Source: Aquincola tertiaricarbonis (lineage in GTDB: Bacteria > Pseudomonadota > Gammaproteobacteria > Burkholderiales > Burkholderiaceae_C). From it: a DNA stretch of 64,000 bases. Below, one piece after another: positions 20,713-30,199 of the stretch (position 1 is the first letter of the stretch; the number at the start of each line of letters is the position of its first letter). Position numbers and translations under genes: made by a program. Below the pieces are notes generated by a model, which had not been told where the DNA came from, did no database searches, and worked only from the letters and a program-made list of their open reading frames with translations. The stretch lies in assembly GCF_023573145.1 (NCBI RefSeq), contig NZ_CP097636.1, positions 1,612,001 to 1,676,000 of the forward strand, read 5' to 3'.

Positions 20713-20799
20713 GCCTGACGGGTCGGCCGCGCTCAATCCCGGGTCGGCCCTGCCGATATCCGGCTGCGGGCATGGGTGTCCGCGGCATTTGCAGGCTCG

Positions 20800-23700
20800 A
20801 TGAAGTCCTCCGGTTATCTCCCAGCGCCGTACCCCCACGATGAGCCCGCACGGCTCGCGGCGCTGCATGCCTACGGCGTGCTGGACACCCCGCCCGAGGC
20901 GGCCTTCGACGACTTCGCGGTGCTTGCCGCGCGCACGGCCGGCACACCGGTGGCGATGGTCACGCTGGTGGACGGTGGGCGCCAGTGGTTCAAGGCACGC
21001 GTGGGCATCGAGGCCTGCGAAACCCCGCGCGACATTTCCTTCTGCGGCCACACCATCTGCGGCGACGGCGTGCTGGAGGTGCAGGACGCCGCAGCCGACC
21101 CGCGCTTTGCCGGCAATCCGCTGGTGGTGGGGCACACCCATGTGCGCTATTACGCCGGCGTGCCGCTGCGCACGCCCGAGGGCCTGGCCATCGGCGCCTT
21201 GTGCGTGATGGATGTGAAGCCCGGTGCGCTGGGCGAGGAGGGCCGTGACACCTTGCAGCGCCTGGCCCGGCAGCTGATGCACCTGCTGGAGCTGCGGCGG
21301 CTGAGCCGCCGCCAGCAGGCCGCGGAGGAGGAGCTGGAACGCCTGGCCGTGGTGGCCCGCCACACCAGCCACGGCGTGCTGATCACCGGCCCGGACAACC
21401 GCATCGAATGGGCCAATGCCGCCTTCACCCGCCTGACCGGCGTGGCCATGCCGGCCAGCCGCGGCTGCAAACCTGGGGCGGTGCTGCCGTTCCTGCGGCA
21501 GGACAAGCAGGCCCGCGAGCAACTGGCCGCCGCGCTGGCCGAACGCCGGGCGACGCGCGTGCGCACCAAGACGCAGGCCGGCAACGGCAGCTGGCTGTGG
21601 ATGGACGTGGACCTGCACCCCTGGCGTGGCGACGATGGCCGCTTCCGGGGTTATGTGGCGGTGGTCAGCGACGTCAGCAGCCTGGTGGCCCAGCATGAAC
21701 AATCGCAGGCGCTGTTCGATTCGCTGCCGGTGGGCGTGCTGGTCTACGGGCCGGACCAGCGGGCAGTCAACGGCAACCGCGCCGCTGCCGCCATCCTGAA
21801 TCGCCCGCTGGTCGAGCTGGTGGGCGTGCGCCGGCACGAAGCCTTCGGCGACACCGTGCGCGAGGACGGCCATCCGCTGGCCCCGGGTGAGCGCCCGCTC
21901 GCCATGACCTTGAAGGACGGCCTGCCGCGCAATGGCGTGGTGGTGGGCGTGCGCACCGACGACGGCGAACGCCGCTGGCTGCGGGTGAGCACCGCTCCGC
22001 TGCACGACGCCGATGGCGTGGTGTGCGGCGCCATCTCCTGCTTTGCCGACGAGACGGCCGAGCGTGCCTCGCGCAAGCTGCTCAACCTGGCCATCGATGC
22101 CGCCGCCGTGACCCCCTGGCGCTGGAACCGCGGCGAAGATTTCGTCGAGGTGGACCGGGGCGCCGCCGTGGCCAGCGGCCTGGTGGTCGCCCCGCCCGAA
22201 GGCAGCCCGCGGTTGCGGCTGGCGTTCTGGCAGGCGGTCAACCCGCAGGACGCGCCGCTGGTGCGGGCCGCGCTGGCGGCGCACGACACCCATCCGGCCC
22301 AGCCCTACCGGGCCGAGTTCCGGCTGCGCACCCCCGCGGGCGCCGAGCGCTGGTACATGGCTACCGGCGCCGCCAGCGAGCGTGACGGCCAGGGCCAGGC
22401 GCTGAAGCTGTCGGGCGTGATCCTGGACATCACCGAGCGCAAGACGGCCGAGGCCGCGCTGCACCGCGCCGCCACCACCGACGGCCTGACCGGCCTGCCC
22501 AACCGCAGCGTGCTCAACGACCGCCTGTCGGTGGTGCTGCGGGCGGCCCCGCGGCGCGGCGAGCACGGCGCACTGCTGTTCATCGACCTGGACCACTTCA
22601 AGCGCATCAACGACACCTATGGCCATCTGGTGGGTGACCAGGTGCTGCGCGCGGTGGCGCACCGCCTGGCCGGCCAGCTGCGTGCCGAGGACACGCTGGC
22701 CCGCCTGGGCGGCGACGAGATGGTGGTGCTGCTGCCCTGGCTGGGCGCCGACCTGGCGGCCGCCGCGGCCGGCGCCGAGCGCGTGGGCCACAAGCTGCTG
22801 GCGGTGCTGTCCGAGCCCCTGCGCATCGACGGGCTGGTGTTCAGCCTGCATGCCAGCATCGGCGGCACCTGCTTCCCCAAGCTCGACGGTGAATCGGCCA
22901 CCGACCTGATGCGCGAGGCCGACACCGCGATGTACGCCGCCAAGAGCGCGGGCCGCGGCACGCTGCGGCTGTACCAGGCCGGCATGCGCGACCAGGTGGC
23001 CAGCCGCCTGGTGCTGGAAGCCGACCTGCGCCATGCGCTGCAGCACGGCGGCCTCAGCCTGGCCTTGCAGGGCCAGTGGCGGCCCGACGGTCGCCTCGCC
23101 GCCTGCGAGGCGCTGCTGCGCTGGCAGCACCCGGTGCGCGGCGCGGTGAGCCCGGCCGAATTCATTCCGCTGGCCGAAGAAGGCCCGCTGATCATCGACA
23201 TCGGCCGCTGGGTGCTGCGCGAGGCCTGCAGCGTGCTGGCCCGCTGGCTGGCACTGGGCATCGAGCTGCCGATGGCGGTGAACGTGAGCCCGCGCCAGTT
23301 CTGCGAGCCGGCTTTCGTGCACTTCGTGCTGGACACGCTGGCCGCCGCCGGCGTGCCGCCGCGGCTGCTGACGCTGGAGATCACCGAAGGCGTGCTGCTG
23401 GAAGGCGACGCACCGGCGCGGCTGCGGCTGCTGGCCGATGCCGGCCTGCGCATCGCCATCGACGACTTCGGCACCGGCTATTCCAGCCTGATGTACCTCA
23501 AGCAGTTGCCGGTGCATGAGCTGAAGATCGACCGCGGCTTCGTGCGCGACCTCACCGAGGACGAAGACGACGCCGCCATCGTGCAGGCCATGCTGGCCAT
23601 CGCGCGCAAATTCCGGCTGGACACGGTGGCCGAGGGCGTGGAAACCCCCGCCCAGGCCGAGCTGTTGAAGCAACAAGGCTGTACCCTGCAGCAGGGATTT

Positions 23701-23817
23701 CTGCATGACCGGCCGCGCGCGGTGGCGCTCTTCCAACAAGAGCTGCTCAGCCGCGGCCTTGCACGAAGGGATACTGGCAGCGAATGCGTAACGCCATCGA
23801 CCACCTGGGCCGCCTGA
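20800..23817 (+). CDS. GAF-PAS-GGDEF-EAL cyclic-di-GMP enzyme
   Basis: About 1005 residues, cytoplasmic. Order: GAF domain (ISFCGHTICGDGVLEVQDAA, TPEGLAIGALCVMDV), coiled-coil linker, two to three PAS domains, GGDEF (TTDGLTGLPNRSVLNDRL; active site LGGDEMVVL) and EAL. The diguanylate cyclase motif is GGDEM instead of GGDEF; an RAED stretch five residues upstream fits the product-inhibition I-site. The EAL domain looks intact: CEALLRWQHP, NVSPRQF, EITEGVL, DDFGTGYSSL, KIDRGFV and AEGVET are all present, so phosphodiesterase activity is likely. ATG at 20800 is preferred over GTG at 20776. Its 3' end overlaps the next cyclase gene by 34 bp. Confidence 0.88.
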   Translation: MKSSGYLPAPYPHDEPARLAALHAYGVLDTPPEAAFDDFAVLAARTAGTPVAMVTLVDGGRQWFKARVGIEACETPRDISFCGHTICGDGVLEVQDAAADPRFAGNPLVVGHTHVRYYAGVPLRTPEGLAIGALCVMDVKPGALGEEGRDTLQRLARQLMHLLELRRLSRRQQAAEEELERLAVVARHTSHGVLITGPDNRIEWANAAFTRLTGVAMPASRGCKPGAVLPFLRQDKQAREQLAAALAERRATRVRTKTQAGNGSWLWMDVDLHPWRGDDGRFRGYVAVVSDVSSLVAQHEQSQALFDSLPVGVLVYGPDQRAVNGNRAAAAILNRPLVELVGVRRHEAFGDTVREDGHPLAPGERPLAMTLKDGLPRNGVVVGVRTDDGERRWLRVSTAPLHDADGVVCGAISCFADETAERASRKLLNLAIDAAAVTPWRWNRGEDFVEVDRGAAVASGLVVAPPEGSPRLRLAFWQAVNPQDAPLVRAALAAHDTHPAQPYRAEFRLRTPAGAERWYMATGAASERDGQGQALKLSGVILDITERKTAEAALHRAATTDGLTGLPNRSVLNDRLSVVLRAAPRRGEHGALLFIDLDHFKRINDTYGHLVGDQVLRAVAHRLAGQLRAEDTLARLGGDEMVVLLPWLGADLAAAAAGAERVGHKLLAVLSEPLRIDGLVFSLHASIGGTCFPKLDGESATDLMREADTAMYAAKSAGRGTLRLYQAGMRDQVASRLVLEADLRHALQHGGLSLALQGQWRPDGRLAACEALLRWQHPVRGAVSPAEFIPLAEEGPLIIDIGRWVLREACSVLARWLALGIELPMAVNVSPRQFCEPAFVHFVLDTLAAAGVPPRLLTLEITEGVLLEGDAPARLRLLADAGLRIAIDDFGTGYSSLMYLKQLPVHELKIDRGFVRDLTEDEDDAAIVQAMLAIARKFRLDTVAEGVETPAQAELLKQQGCTLQQGFLHDRPRAVALFQQELLSRGLARRDTGSECVTPSTTWAA

Positions 23818-24812
23818 CGGAGCTGCGCGACCGGGACCTGCTCGACCTCAGCCTGCTGCAGTCCATCCGCGACCTGGTGCGGCCGCTGTCGGTCACCCTG
23901 TACCGCGCGGCGGAAGGCGATCCGCCGCGCTGGGGCAGCCGGCTGAAGCTGGTCACGCAGCTGCTGGCCGACCAGGTGGGCGAAGCGGCGCCGCAGGTGG
24001 AGTTCGACGGCCTGCCGGCGTTGGACGAGCATCCGGCGCGGGCGCAGTGCCTGGCACGTGGCGAGCGCCAGCGTGTGGCCGGACCGCCGGCCTGGACCGG
24101 CTTTCCGATGATGGCGGGCGGCCGCGTGGTGGGCGTGCTGGAAACCGACACCCGCTACCCGCTCACCCGCGAAGAGGCGGCGCTCATCACCGGCATGCTG
24201 CAGGTGTTCGGCAACTTCCAGGCGCTGCTGGACTACAGCGAGCGCGACACGCTCACCGGCCTGCTCAACCGCAAGAGCTTCGACACCGCCTTCTTCAAGC
24301 TGCTGGCCGACGGGCAGGGCGCCGACCCCGGCATCGAGGAACGGCGCCGCGGCCAGGGCCGTGCGGTGCACTGGCTGGGTGTGATCGACATCGACCACTT
24401 CAAGCAGGTGAATGACCGCCATGGCCACCTGATCGGCGACGAGGTGCTGCTGCTGGTGGCGCAGCTGATGAACAGCAGCTTCCGCGTCAGCGACCGGCTC
24501 TACCGCTTCGGCGGCGAGGAGTTCGTGGTGCTGCTGCGCGGCGCCACCGAGGCCGAGGCGCTGCAGGCCTTCGACCGCTTCCGGCTGGCGGTGCAGGCCT
24601 TCTCTATGCCGCAGGTGGGCAGCATCACCATCAGTGCCGGCGTCACCCAGCTGCGCGCGGGCGACACGCCTTCGGCCGCTTTCGAGCGGGCCGACCGCGC
24701 CACCTACCATGCCAAGAACCAGGGCCGCAACCAGGTGTGGTCGCACGAGGCGCTGGTGCGCCAGGGCAGCCTGCAGGACGACGACAAGACCGGCGGCGTC
24801 GAGCTGTTCTGA
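23784..24812 (+). CDS. GAF-GGDEF diguanylate cyclase
   Basis: A 342-residue protein. The N-terminal 150 residues form a GAF-like sensor domain (FPMMAGGRVVGVLETDTRYP), followed by a GGDEF domain with ERDTLTGLLNRKSF, DIDHFKQVNDRHGHLIGDEV and the active-site motif RFGGEEFVVLLRG. An RVSD stretch five residues before GGEEF fits the allosteric I-site, so the enzyme is probably active and product-inhibited. It starts inside the end of the preceding GGDEF-EAL gene, so making and breaking of cyclic-di-GMP are translationally linked. Confidence 0.9.
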   Translation: MRNAIDHLGRLTELRDRDLLDLSLLQSIRDLVRPLSVTLYRAAEGDPPRWGSRLKLVTQLLADQVGEAAPQVEFDGLPALDEHPARAQCLARGERQRVAGPPAWTGFPMMAGGRVVGVLETDTRYPLTREEAALITGMLQVFGNFQALLDYSERDTLTGLLNRKSFDTAFFKLLADGQGADPGIEERRRGQGRAVHWLGVIDIDHFKQVNDRHGHLIGDEVLLLVAQLMNSSFRVSDRLYRFGGEEFVVLLRGATEAEALQAFDRFRLAVQAFSMPQVGSITISAGVTQLRAGDTPSAAFERADRATYHAKNQGRNQVWSHEALVRQGSLQDDDKTGGVELF

Positions 24813-24878
24813 ACAGCGCCTGTCGATCTGCGCCCGGCTGCTTCGTCGTGAGGATGCAGACCGCAAAAGGAGCAGGCG

Positions 24879-25310
24879 ATGCGTGTGATGGTGATGATCA
24901 AGGCCACGGCCCAGTCCGAAGCGGGCGAGATGCCCGAGACCGAACTGCTGGCGGCGATGGGCCGCTTCAATGAAGAACTGGTGCAGGCCGGCGTGATGTT
25001 GGCCGGCGAGGGCCTGAAGCCCAGCTCGGCCGGCAAGCGGGTGCGCTTTGCGGGCACCGAGCGCACGGTGGTGGACGGCCCTTTCGCCGAGACCAAGGAG
25101 CTGCTGGCCGGCTTCTGGCTGTGGCAGGTGAAGTCCATGGACGAGGCGGTGGCCTGGGTCAAGCGCTGCCCCACCCCGATGCAGGGCGAGAGCGAGATCG
25201 AGATCCGCCCGGTGTTCGAGGCCGAGGATTTCGGCGAAGCCCTGACGCCCGAGCTGCGTGAGCAGGAAGACCGGCTGCGTGCCCAGCTGGAAGGCAAGCC
25301 GGCCGGGTGA
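24879..25310 (+). CDS. YciI/DGPF family protein
   Basis: A 143-residue protein of the YCII-related family. The start MRVMVMIKATAQSEAGEMP, the central TVVDGPFAETKELLAGFWLW (the DGPF motif) and WVKRCPTPMQGESEIEIRP match the group often found beside ECF sigma factors. No sigma factor is adjacent here. The fold is a ferredoxin-like dimer; the substrate is unknown. A purine-rich AAAGGAG ribosome-binding site precedes the ATG. Confidence 0.87.
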   Translation: MRVMVMIKATAQSEAGEMPETELLAAMGRFNEELVQAGVMLAGEGLKPSSAGKRVRFAGTERTVVDGPFAETKELLAGFWLWQVKSMDEAVAWVKRCPTPMQGESEIEIRPVFEAEDFGEALTPELREQEDRLRAQLEGKPAG

Positions 25311-25395
25311 GCCGCAGCACGCAGGCACGCAGCCTGCCGAACCCAGGCCGTGGCGGCGCCCTTCGGCGCCGCACTGCACTGGAAAGGATGGGCTC

Positions 25396-25662
25396 ATGAA
25401 CCTGTTGAAACTCGGCGGCCTGATCGGCCTCGTGTACTTCGGCCGCAAGGTGATGGCGCGGCAAACCAAGACGGGATGGCCGCAGCGCCTGTCGGGCGCG
25501 CTGCCGGCCCTGGCCGGCGCGGGCACCGGCAATCCCGGCGAGCGGCTGAATGCGGCAAAGCTTGCCGCCGTGCCGCCCAGTGGCGGCCTGGCGGGCTCGT
25601 CCTCGCAGTCGGGCCCGGCCCCTTCGGCCACCGGCCTGGGCGATTTCACGCGGGGCGCCTGA
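25396..25662 (+). CDS. Small uncharacterised protein
   Basis: An 88-residue protein that I do not recognise. The ATG at 25396 follows a GGAAAGGA ribosome-binding site. The first 15 residues (MNLLKLGGLIGLVYFGRK) form a short hydrophobic helix followed by basic residues, suggesting membrane association; the rest is Gly/Ala/Ser/Pro-rich. It stands 85 bp after the YciI-family gene in the same direction and is convergent with the DUF2934 gene. Confidence 0.55.
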   Translation: MNLLKLGGLIGLVYFGRKVMARQTKTGWPQRLSGALPALAGAGTGNPGERLNAAKLAAVPPSGGLAGSSSQSGPAPSATGLGDFTRGA

Positions 25663-25693
25663 CGCCGCAGGCGCGGGCCGCCCTGCGGTTCGC

Positions 25694-26044
25694 TCAGGCG
25701 GGGTGGATGTTGCCGTCCACCTCGCGTTCGGCTTCCAGCCAGTCGCGCTCCGGGTCGCCATCGGCCATGCCGCGGGCCAGCCAGCGGTGATAGGCCGCTT
25801 CACGCACCCGCTGGTCGCGGCTGCTGCCGGCCTGCGGCGGCGCAGCCCGCGGCGTGCTGGCCGCGGGCATCGCAGCTTGCGTATCCGCCGGGGTGCCACC
25901 GGAGCTGGGCGGGCTGACGGGGTCCCCGTTCGCGCTGGCCGCGGGCTTGCGGCTGCGGGTCGACTTGGCCGCCGTCTTGCGGGCCGGTGCGGCGCCTTCG
26001 GGTGCAGTGGCAGGGGTGGCAGCGGTGGCGGAGGCTTTGGCCAT
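25694..26044 (-). CDS. DUF2934 domain protein
   Basis: A 116-residue protein with an Ala/Pro/Lys-rich N-terminal two thirds and a C-terminal DUF2934 domain, seen in RVREAAYHRWLARGMADGDP and DWLEAEREV. DUF2934 proteins are small, common in rhizobia and Burkholderiales, and of unknown function. The N-terminal KTAAKSTRSRKPAA stretch is strongly basic and resembles histone-like nucleoid tails, so weak DNA binding is possible (inference). Confidence 0.8.
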   Translation of the reverse strand: MAKASATAATPATAPEGAAPARKTAAKSTRSRKPAASANGDPVSPPSSGGTPADTQAAMPAASTPRAAPPQAGSSRDQRVREAAYHRWLARGMADGDPERDWLEAEREVDGNIHPA

Positions 26045-26187
26045 GGAATGTCCCGAGGTGATGGAAGCGTCACGCGGGGCAATCGGTGTGCCTTCCCATC
26101 AGCCGATGTCATCCGACGGGTGCGCAGGGCATGCGGATTGCCCCTGCGGCCATTGCTGCACTGTCGCAGCATGCCGTGAGTCGTGAC

Positions 26188-26679
26188 ATGAAACCCCAAG
26201 CTTTGTGGGCCGCCGCTGCGCTGGCCGTCACCGCCTTGCAGGCCGGCGCCGTGGCGCTGCCGGGCAGCTCGTTCGACGACGTGTCGTCGACCTATTTCTT
26301 CGACGTCAAGCGCATCGGCGCGGCCGACACCTTCTTCAACTTCGTCTTCGAGCCGGCCGGCGGCGAAACGGGGCTGCAGTACCGCATCAGTGGCGACATC
26401 AGCGCCACCAACTTCAGCCTGTCCAGCGTCACGCTCAACGGCACGCCGTTCTCGCTGCAGCCGACCGCCGGCGGCAACTTCCTCGGCGTGGTCGGTGCCA
26501 TCACCGGCAGCCCGCTGGAAGTGGAGATCACCGGCACCTTCACCGGCGACCCGGGCAGCTACGGCAACCTGCAGGGCTCGCTGGTGCTGGCGCCGGTGCC
26601 TGAGCCGGAGACCTACGCGCTGATGCTGGCCGGCCTGGCCGCGGTCGGCTTCGCGGCGCGTCGGCGCCGCGTGCACTGA
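26188..26679 (+). CDS. FxDxF-type PEP-CTERM protein
   Basis: A 163-residue exported protein. A signal peptide (LWAAAALAVTALQAGAVALP) is followed by a short beta-rich domain with SSFDDVSSTYFFDVK near the start, as in the FxDxF subgroup of PEP-CTERM proteins. It ends with PVPEPETYALMLAGLAAVGF and an arginine-rich tail. The ATG at 26188 was chosen because the signal peptide begins there. Expected to be processed by an exosortase encoded elsewhere. Confidence 0.85.
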   Translation: MKPQALWAAAALAVTALQAGAVALPGSSFDDVSSTYFFDVKRIGAADTFFNFVFEPAGGETGLQYRISGDISATNFSLSSVTLNGTPFSLQPTAGGNFLGVVGAITGSPLEVEITGTFTGDPGSYGNLQGSLVLAPVPEPETYALMLAGLAAVGFAARRRRVH

Positions 26680-26754
26680 TCAGGTCACCCGCTCCGCGCC
26701 ACACGTCGGGCACCCCGCCGCCCAGCGCGCGGGCCGGCGGCCACAATCGGCCCC

Positions 26755-27663
26755 ATGATCGTGCGCCCCCGACCCGCCGCCTGGCGGCTGTTCTTCGTGC
26801 TGCGTGGCTCCATCGTGCCGCACATCGCCGGCAAGCTGGCCCTGGTGGCCGGCGTCTCGGTGCTGGCGGTGCTGCTGCACGGCCGGCTGCCGCAGCTGGG
26901 AGCGGCCCATCTGGCGGCCGTGCCGTTTTCGCTGCTGGGCCTGGCGCTGTCGGTGTTCCTGGGCTTTCGCAACAACGTCTGCTACGACCGCTGGTGGGAG
27001 GCGCGCAAGCAGTGGGGCGCGCTGCTGGCCGCCAGCCGGGCGCTGGCGCGCGAGGTGCTGGTGGTGCTGCCCGGGCCGGGCGATGCCATCGTGCGCCGTT
27101 GCATCGGCTTTGCCCATGCGCTGGCCGCCCGCCTGCGCGACGAGGATGCGGTGGCCGCTGCCGCACCCTGGCTGCCGCCGGCCGAACAGGCTGCACTGGC
27201 GGCCACGCGCAATGCCAACAACCTGATCGTCGCCCGCATCGCGCAGGAGCTTGCCGAAGCGCGCCGCGCCGGCACGCTGCCCGACATCGTCTACCAGGGC
27301 CTGCTGGCGCACCTGCACGAATGCACCGCGGTGCAGGCCGCCTGCGAGCGCCTCAAGGGCACGCCCACGCCCTTTGCCTATTCGCTGCTGCTGCACCGCA
27401 CGGCCTGGTTCTTCTGCCTGCTGCTGCCCTTTGGCCTGGCACCCACACTGGGCGCGGTGACGCCGTTGGTGGTGGTGATCGTGGCCTACACCTTCTTCGG
27501 GCTCGATGCGCTGGGCGACGAGCTGGAAGAACCCTTCGGCCGTGCCGACAACGACCTGCCGCTGGACGCGCTGGTGCGCGGGCTGGAGATCGACCTGCTG
27601 GACATGCTGGGCGCGACCGACCTGCCGCCGGCCTTGCTGCCGCAAGACTACGTGCTGACCTGA
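26755..27663 (+). CDS. Bestrophin-family ion channel
   Basis: A 302-residue membrane protein of the bestrophin/UPF0187 (YneE) family. The signature FLGFRNNVCYDRWWEARKQW near residue 65 and the C-terminal FFGLDALGDELEEPFGRADN with LPLDAL are both diagnostic. Hydrophobic segments at about residues 20-40, 55-72 and 215-250 fit the family fold. Bacterial bestrophins are pentameric channels conducting cations or small anions. It lies 77 bp before the AI-2E transporter gene in the same direction. Confidence 0.88.
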   Translation: MIVRPRPAAWRLFFVLRGSIVPHIAGKLALVAGVSVLAVLLHGRLPQLGAAHLAAVPFSLLGLALSVFLGFRNNVCYDRWWEARKQWGALLAASRALAREVLVVLPGPGDAIVRRCIGFAHALAARLRDEDAVAAAAPWLPPAEQAALAATRNANNLIVARIAQELAEARRAGTLPDIVYQGLLAHLHECTAVQAACERLKGTPTPFAYSLLLHRTAWFFCLLLPFGLAPTLGAVTPLVVVIVAYTFFGLDALGDELEEPFGRADNDLPLDALVRGLEIDLLDMLGATDLPPALLPQDYVLT

Positions 27664-27740
27664 TCGCCCCCGGCCTGGCGCCGTGGCCCCTCGACAAGGG
27701 GCTGCCGCCATGCGGGCCCGCCGTATGCCAAGCGGTGGCC

Positions 27741-30152
27741 ATGAAGGCCGATTTGCCCCCTGAGGAGCCGTCGCGCCCCGGCAGCCCCTTGCTCGCGCTG
27801 CTGCCGGAGGCGCGACTCCTGGTATCGATGATCACCGCCGCATTGGTGATCGCCGCGCTGTATTACGGCCGCGCGATCCTGATGCCGCTGTTCCTGGCGT
27901 TTCTGCTGGGCTTCATGCTCGATCCGCTGGTCATGCGCCTGAAGCGCTGGGGCCTGCCGCGGGTGTACGCCGTGGTGGCGGTGACCTTGGGTGCCCTGGC
28001 CGCGTTGGGCCTGGCGGCGCTGTTCCTGGGCAACCAGGTCAGCGCGCTCAGTGCCCAGCTGCCCACCTACCAGAGCAACATCCAGCACAAGCTGCGCGAG
28101 CTGCGCACCACGGCCGGCCAGCCCGGCCTGTTCGACGGCGCGGTGCGCACCTTCGATGCGGTGCAGCGCGAGGTGAACAAGGCCGCCGCCACCCGCAGCG
28201 GCCCGGCGGTGCAGCGGGTGCAGGTGGAAGAGCGCCCGCCCACGCCGATGGAGCAGGCGCTGGACTGGCTGGAAGTGAGCATGGAGCCGCTGGCCACCGC
28301 CGGCATCGTGCTGGTGTTCACCGTGCTGGTGCTGCTGGACCGGGTGGACCTGCGCGACCGCCTGCTGCGCCTGTGGGGCGGCAGCCTGCATCGCAGCACC
28401 GATGCGATGGACGAGGCCGGCCGCCGCATCAGCCGCTACCTGACGATGCAACTGGCGGTGAACGTGAGCTACGGCGTGCCGATGGCGCTGGGCCTGTGGG
28501 CCATCGGCGTGCCGGGGGCCTTGCTGTGGGGCGCGGTGGCGGCGCTGATGCGCTTCGTGCCCTACGTCGGCCCGATGATCGCGGCGCTGTTCCCGCTGGC
28601 GCTGGCCTTCGCGGTCGACCCCGGCTGGGACATGCTGCTGTGGACGGCGGCGCTGATCGTGGTGCTGGAGCTGATCAGCAACAACATCGTCGAGCCGCTG
28701 CTCTATGGCGCCAGCACCGGCCTGTCGGCCATGTCGCTGATGGCCGCGGCCACCTTCTGGACGGCGCTGTGGGGCCCGATCGGCCTGATCATGAGCACGC
28801 CGCTGACGGTGTGCCTGCTGGTGGTGGGCCACCACCTGCCGCGCTTCGCCTTCCTCAACGTGCTGCTGGGCAGCCAGCCCGCGCTGGACCCGCCTACGCG
28901 GCTGTACCAGCGGCTGCTGGCGGGCGATGAGGAAGAAGCCATCGAGGTGGCCACCCAGCAGGCGCATGACGGCGACCTGGCCGCCTTCTACGACGATGCC
29001 GGCCTGCCGGTGCTGCGCATGGCCACCAGCGACCATGCCAGCGTGGCCACCGCCGAGCACCGCCACCGGGTGGTGACCGGCATGGACCGCCTGCTGGACG
29101 AGCTGACCGAGCTGCACCCGCCGCCGGCCGGTGGCCGGCCGGCGGCGGTGTGCATCGGCGGCAAGTGGGAGGTGGACACGCTGGCCGCCCGCATGCTGGC
29201 CCATGCACTGAGCCTGCAGGGCCGCCCGGCCGAGCACCGCCCCGCCGCCGCACTGAATGCCGAAACCCTGGCCCGCCTGGACCTGCGCGGCGCCCGCAGC
29301 GTGTGCATCAGCTACTTCGCCAGCGAGCCGGCGGCGGCCGCCCGCCAGTACTGCAAGCGGCTGCGGCGGCTGTACCCCGAGCTGCGCATCGTGCTGGGCC
29401 TGTGGAATGCGCCGCAGCTGCTGCAGCAGGGCGAAACCCTGGAGAGCCTGGGCGCCGACGCGGTGGTGGGCAGCATCGGCGAGGCGATGGTGCGGCTGGC
29501 GCAATTCATGGGCGACGACCTGCCCGAAGGCTTCCTGGCCGCGCCGCAGACCGACGACGACCCCGCCCGCCTGCAGGCGCTGAAGGACAGCGGCCTGCTG
29601 GACCCGCGCGCCCGTGTGCTGCTGGAAGCCGCCTCCCGCCGCGCCGCCGACATCTTCGACGTGCCGCTGGCCATGGTGTCGCTGATCACCGAAGACCGGC
29701 AGATCGTGGGCGGCGCCTTCGGCCACCTGCCGGCGCCACCCGGCGCTGAGCCGGCCGAGGGCGCTTCCGCGGCGGCCGAGGAGACGGACGTGGAGCGCCG
29801 CCTCTCGCTGTGCGGCCATGTGGTGGCCGACGGCCACACGATGGTGGTGCCCGACATCGCCCGCGACCAGCGTTTTGCCCACAACCCGGTGCTGCGCGAC
29901 CGCGCGCTGCGCTTTTATGCCGGCGCGCCGCTGGTGGATGCGGCCGGTTTCAAGATGGGCACGCTGTGCCTGATGGACGTGGCGCCGCGCACGCTGAACA
30001 AGCGCGAGGTGAGGCTGCTGGAAGCCATGGCCGCCGATCTGATGACGCTGCTGCGCGCCCAGGTGGCCCAATGGAGCACGCTGACCGAGCCGCGTGAGGA
30101 GCCGGAGCCGCCTTCGGCCACCGTCGGCCAGCTGGTGCCGGGCGCAGGCTGA
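27741..30152 (+). CDS. AI-2E family transporter fused to a cobalamin-binding-like and a GAF domain
   Basis: An 803-residue protein. Residues about 30-370 are an AI-2E (TqsA/YdiK/PerM) type transporter with eight hydrophobic segments, such as AILMPLFLAFLLGFMLDP and FVPYVGPMIAALFPLALAF. Residues about 450-600 form a Rossmann-like domain (VCIGGKWEVDTLAARMLAHA, SLGADAVVGSIGEA) that resembles cobalamin-binding folds but lacks the DxHxxG motif. The rest is a GAF domain (LSLCGHVVADGHTMVVPDIA, FKMGTLCLMDVAPRTLNKRE). The usual family length is about 350, so more than half is added cytoplasmic material. The ATG at 27741 was chosen because homology begins directly after it. Confidence 0.85.
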   Translation: MKADLPPEEPSRPGSPLLALLPEARLLVSMITAALVIAALYYGRAILMPLFLAFLLGFMLDPLVMRLKRWGLPRVYAVVAVTLGALAALGLAALFLGNQVSALSAQLPTYQSNIQHKLRELRTTAGQPGLFDGAVRTFDAVQREVNKAAATRSGPAVQRVQVEERPPTPMEQALDWLEVSMEPLATAGIVLVFTVLVLLDRVDLRDRLLRLWGGSLHRSTDAMDEAGRRISRYLTMQLAVNVSYGVPMALGLWAIGVPGALLWGAVAALMRFVPYVGPMIAALFPLALAFAVDPGWDMLLWTAALIVVLELISNNIVEPLLYGASTGLSAMSLMAAATFWTALWGPIGLIMSTPLTVCLLVVGHHLPRFAFLNVLLGSQPALDPPTRLYQRLLAGDEEEAIEVATQQAHDGDLAAFYDDAGLPVLRMATSDHASVATAEHRHRVVTGMDRLLDELTELHPPPAGGRPAAVCIGGKWEVDTLAARMLAHALSLQGRPAEHRPAAALNAETLARLDLRGARSVCISYFASEPAAAARQYCKRLRRLYPELRIVLGLWNAPQLLQQGETLESLGADAVVGSIGEAMVRLAQFMGDDLPEGFLAAPQTDDDPARLQALKDSGLLDPRARVLLEAASRRAADIFDVPLAMVSLITEDRQIVGGAFGHLPAPPGAEPAEGASAAAEETDVERRLSLCGHVVADGHTMVVPDIARDQRFAHNPVLRDRALRFYAGAPLVDAAGFKMGTLCLMDVAPRTLNKREVRLLEAMAADLMTLLRAQVAQWSTLTEPREEPEPPSATVGQLVPGAG

Positions 30153-30199
30153 GCCCCGGCCCGTCGGCCGGGGTGCGGTGCGTCAGTGTGGCCGCAAGC

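Noticed and set aside
20323..23739. Very long minus-strand open frame opposite the GGDEF-EAL gene
   Set aside because: Composition is Gln/His/Arg-rich without domains; it is the antisense shadow of a GC-rich gene.
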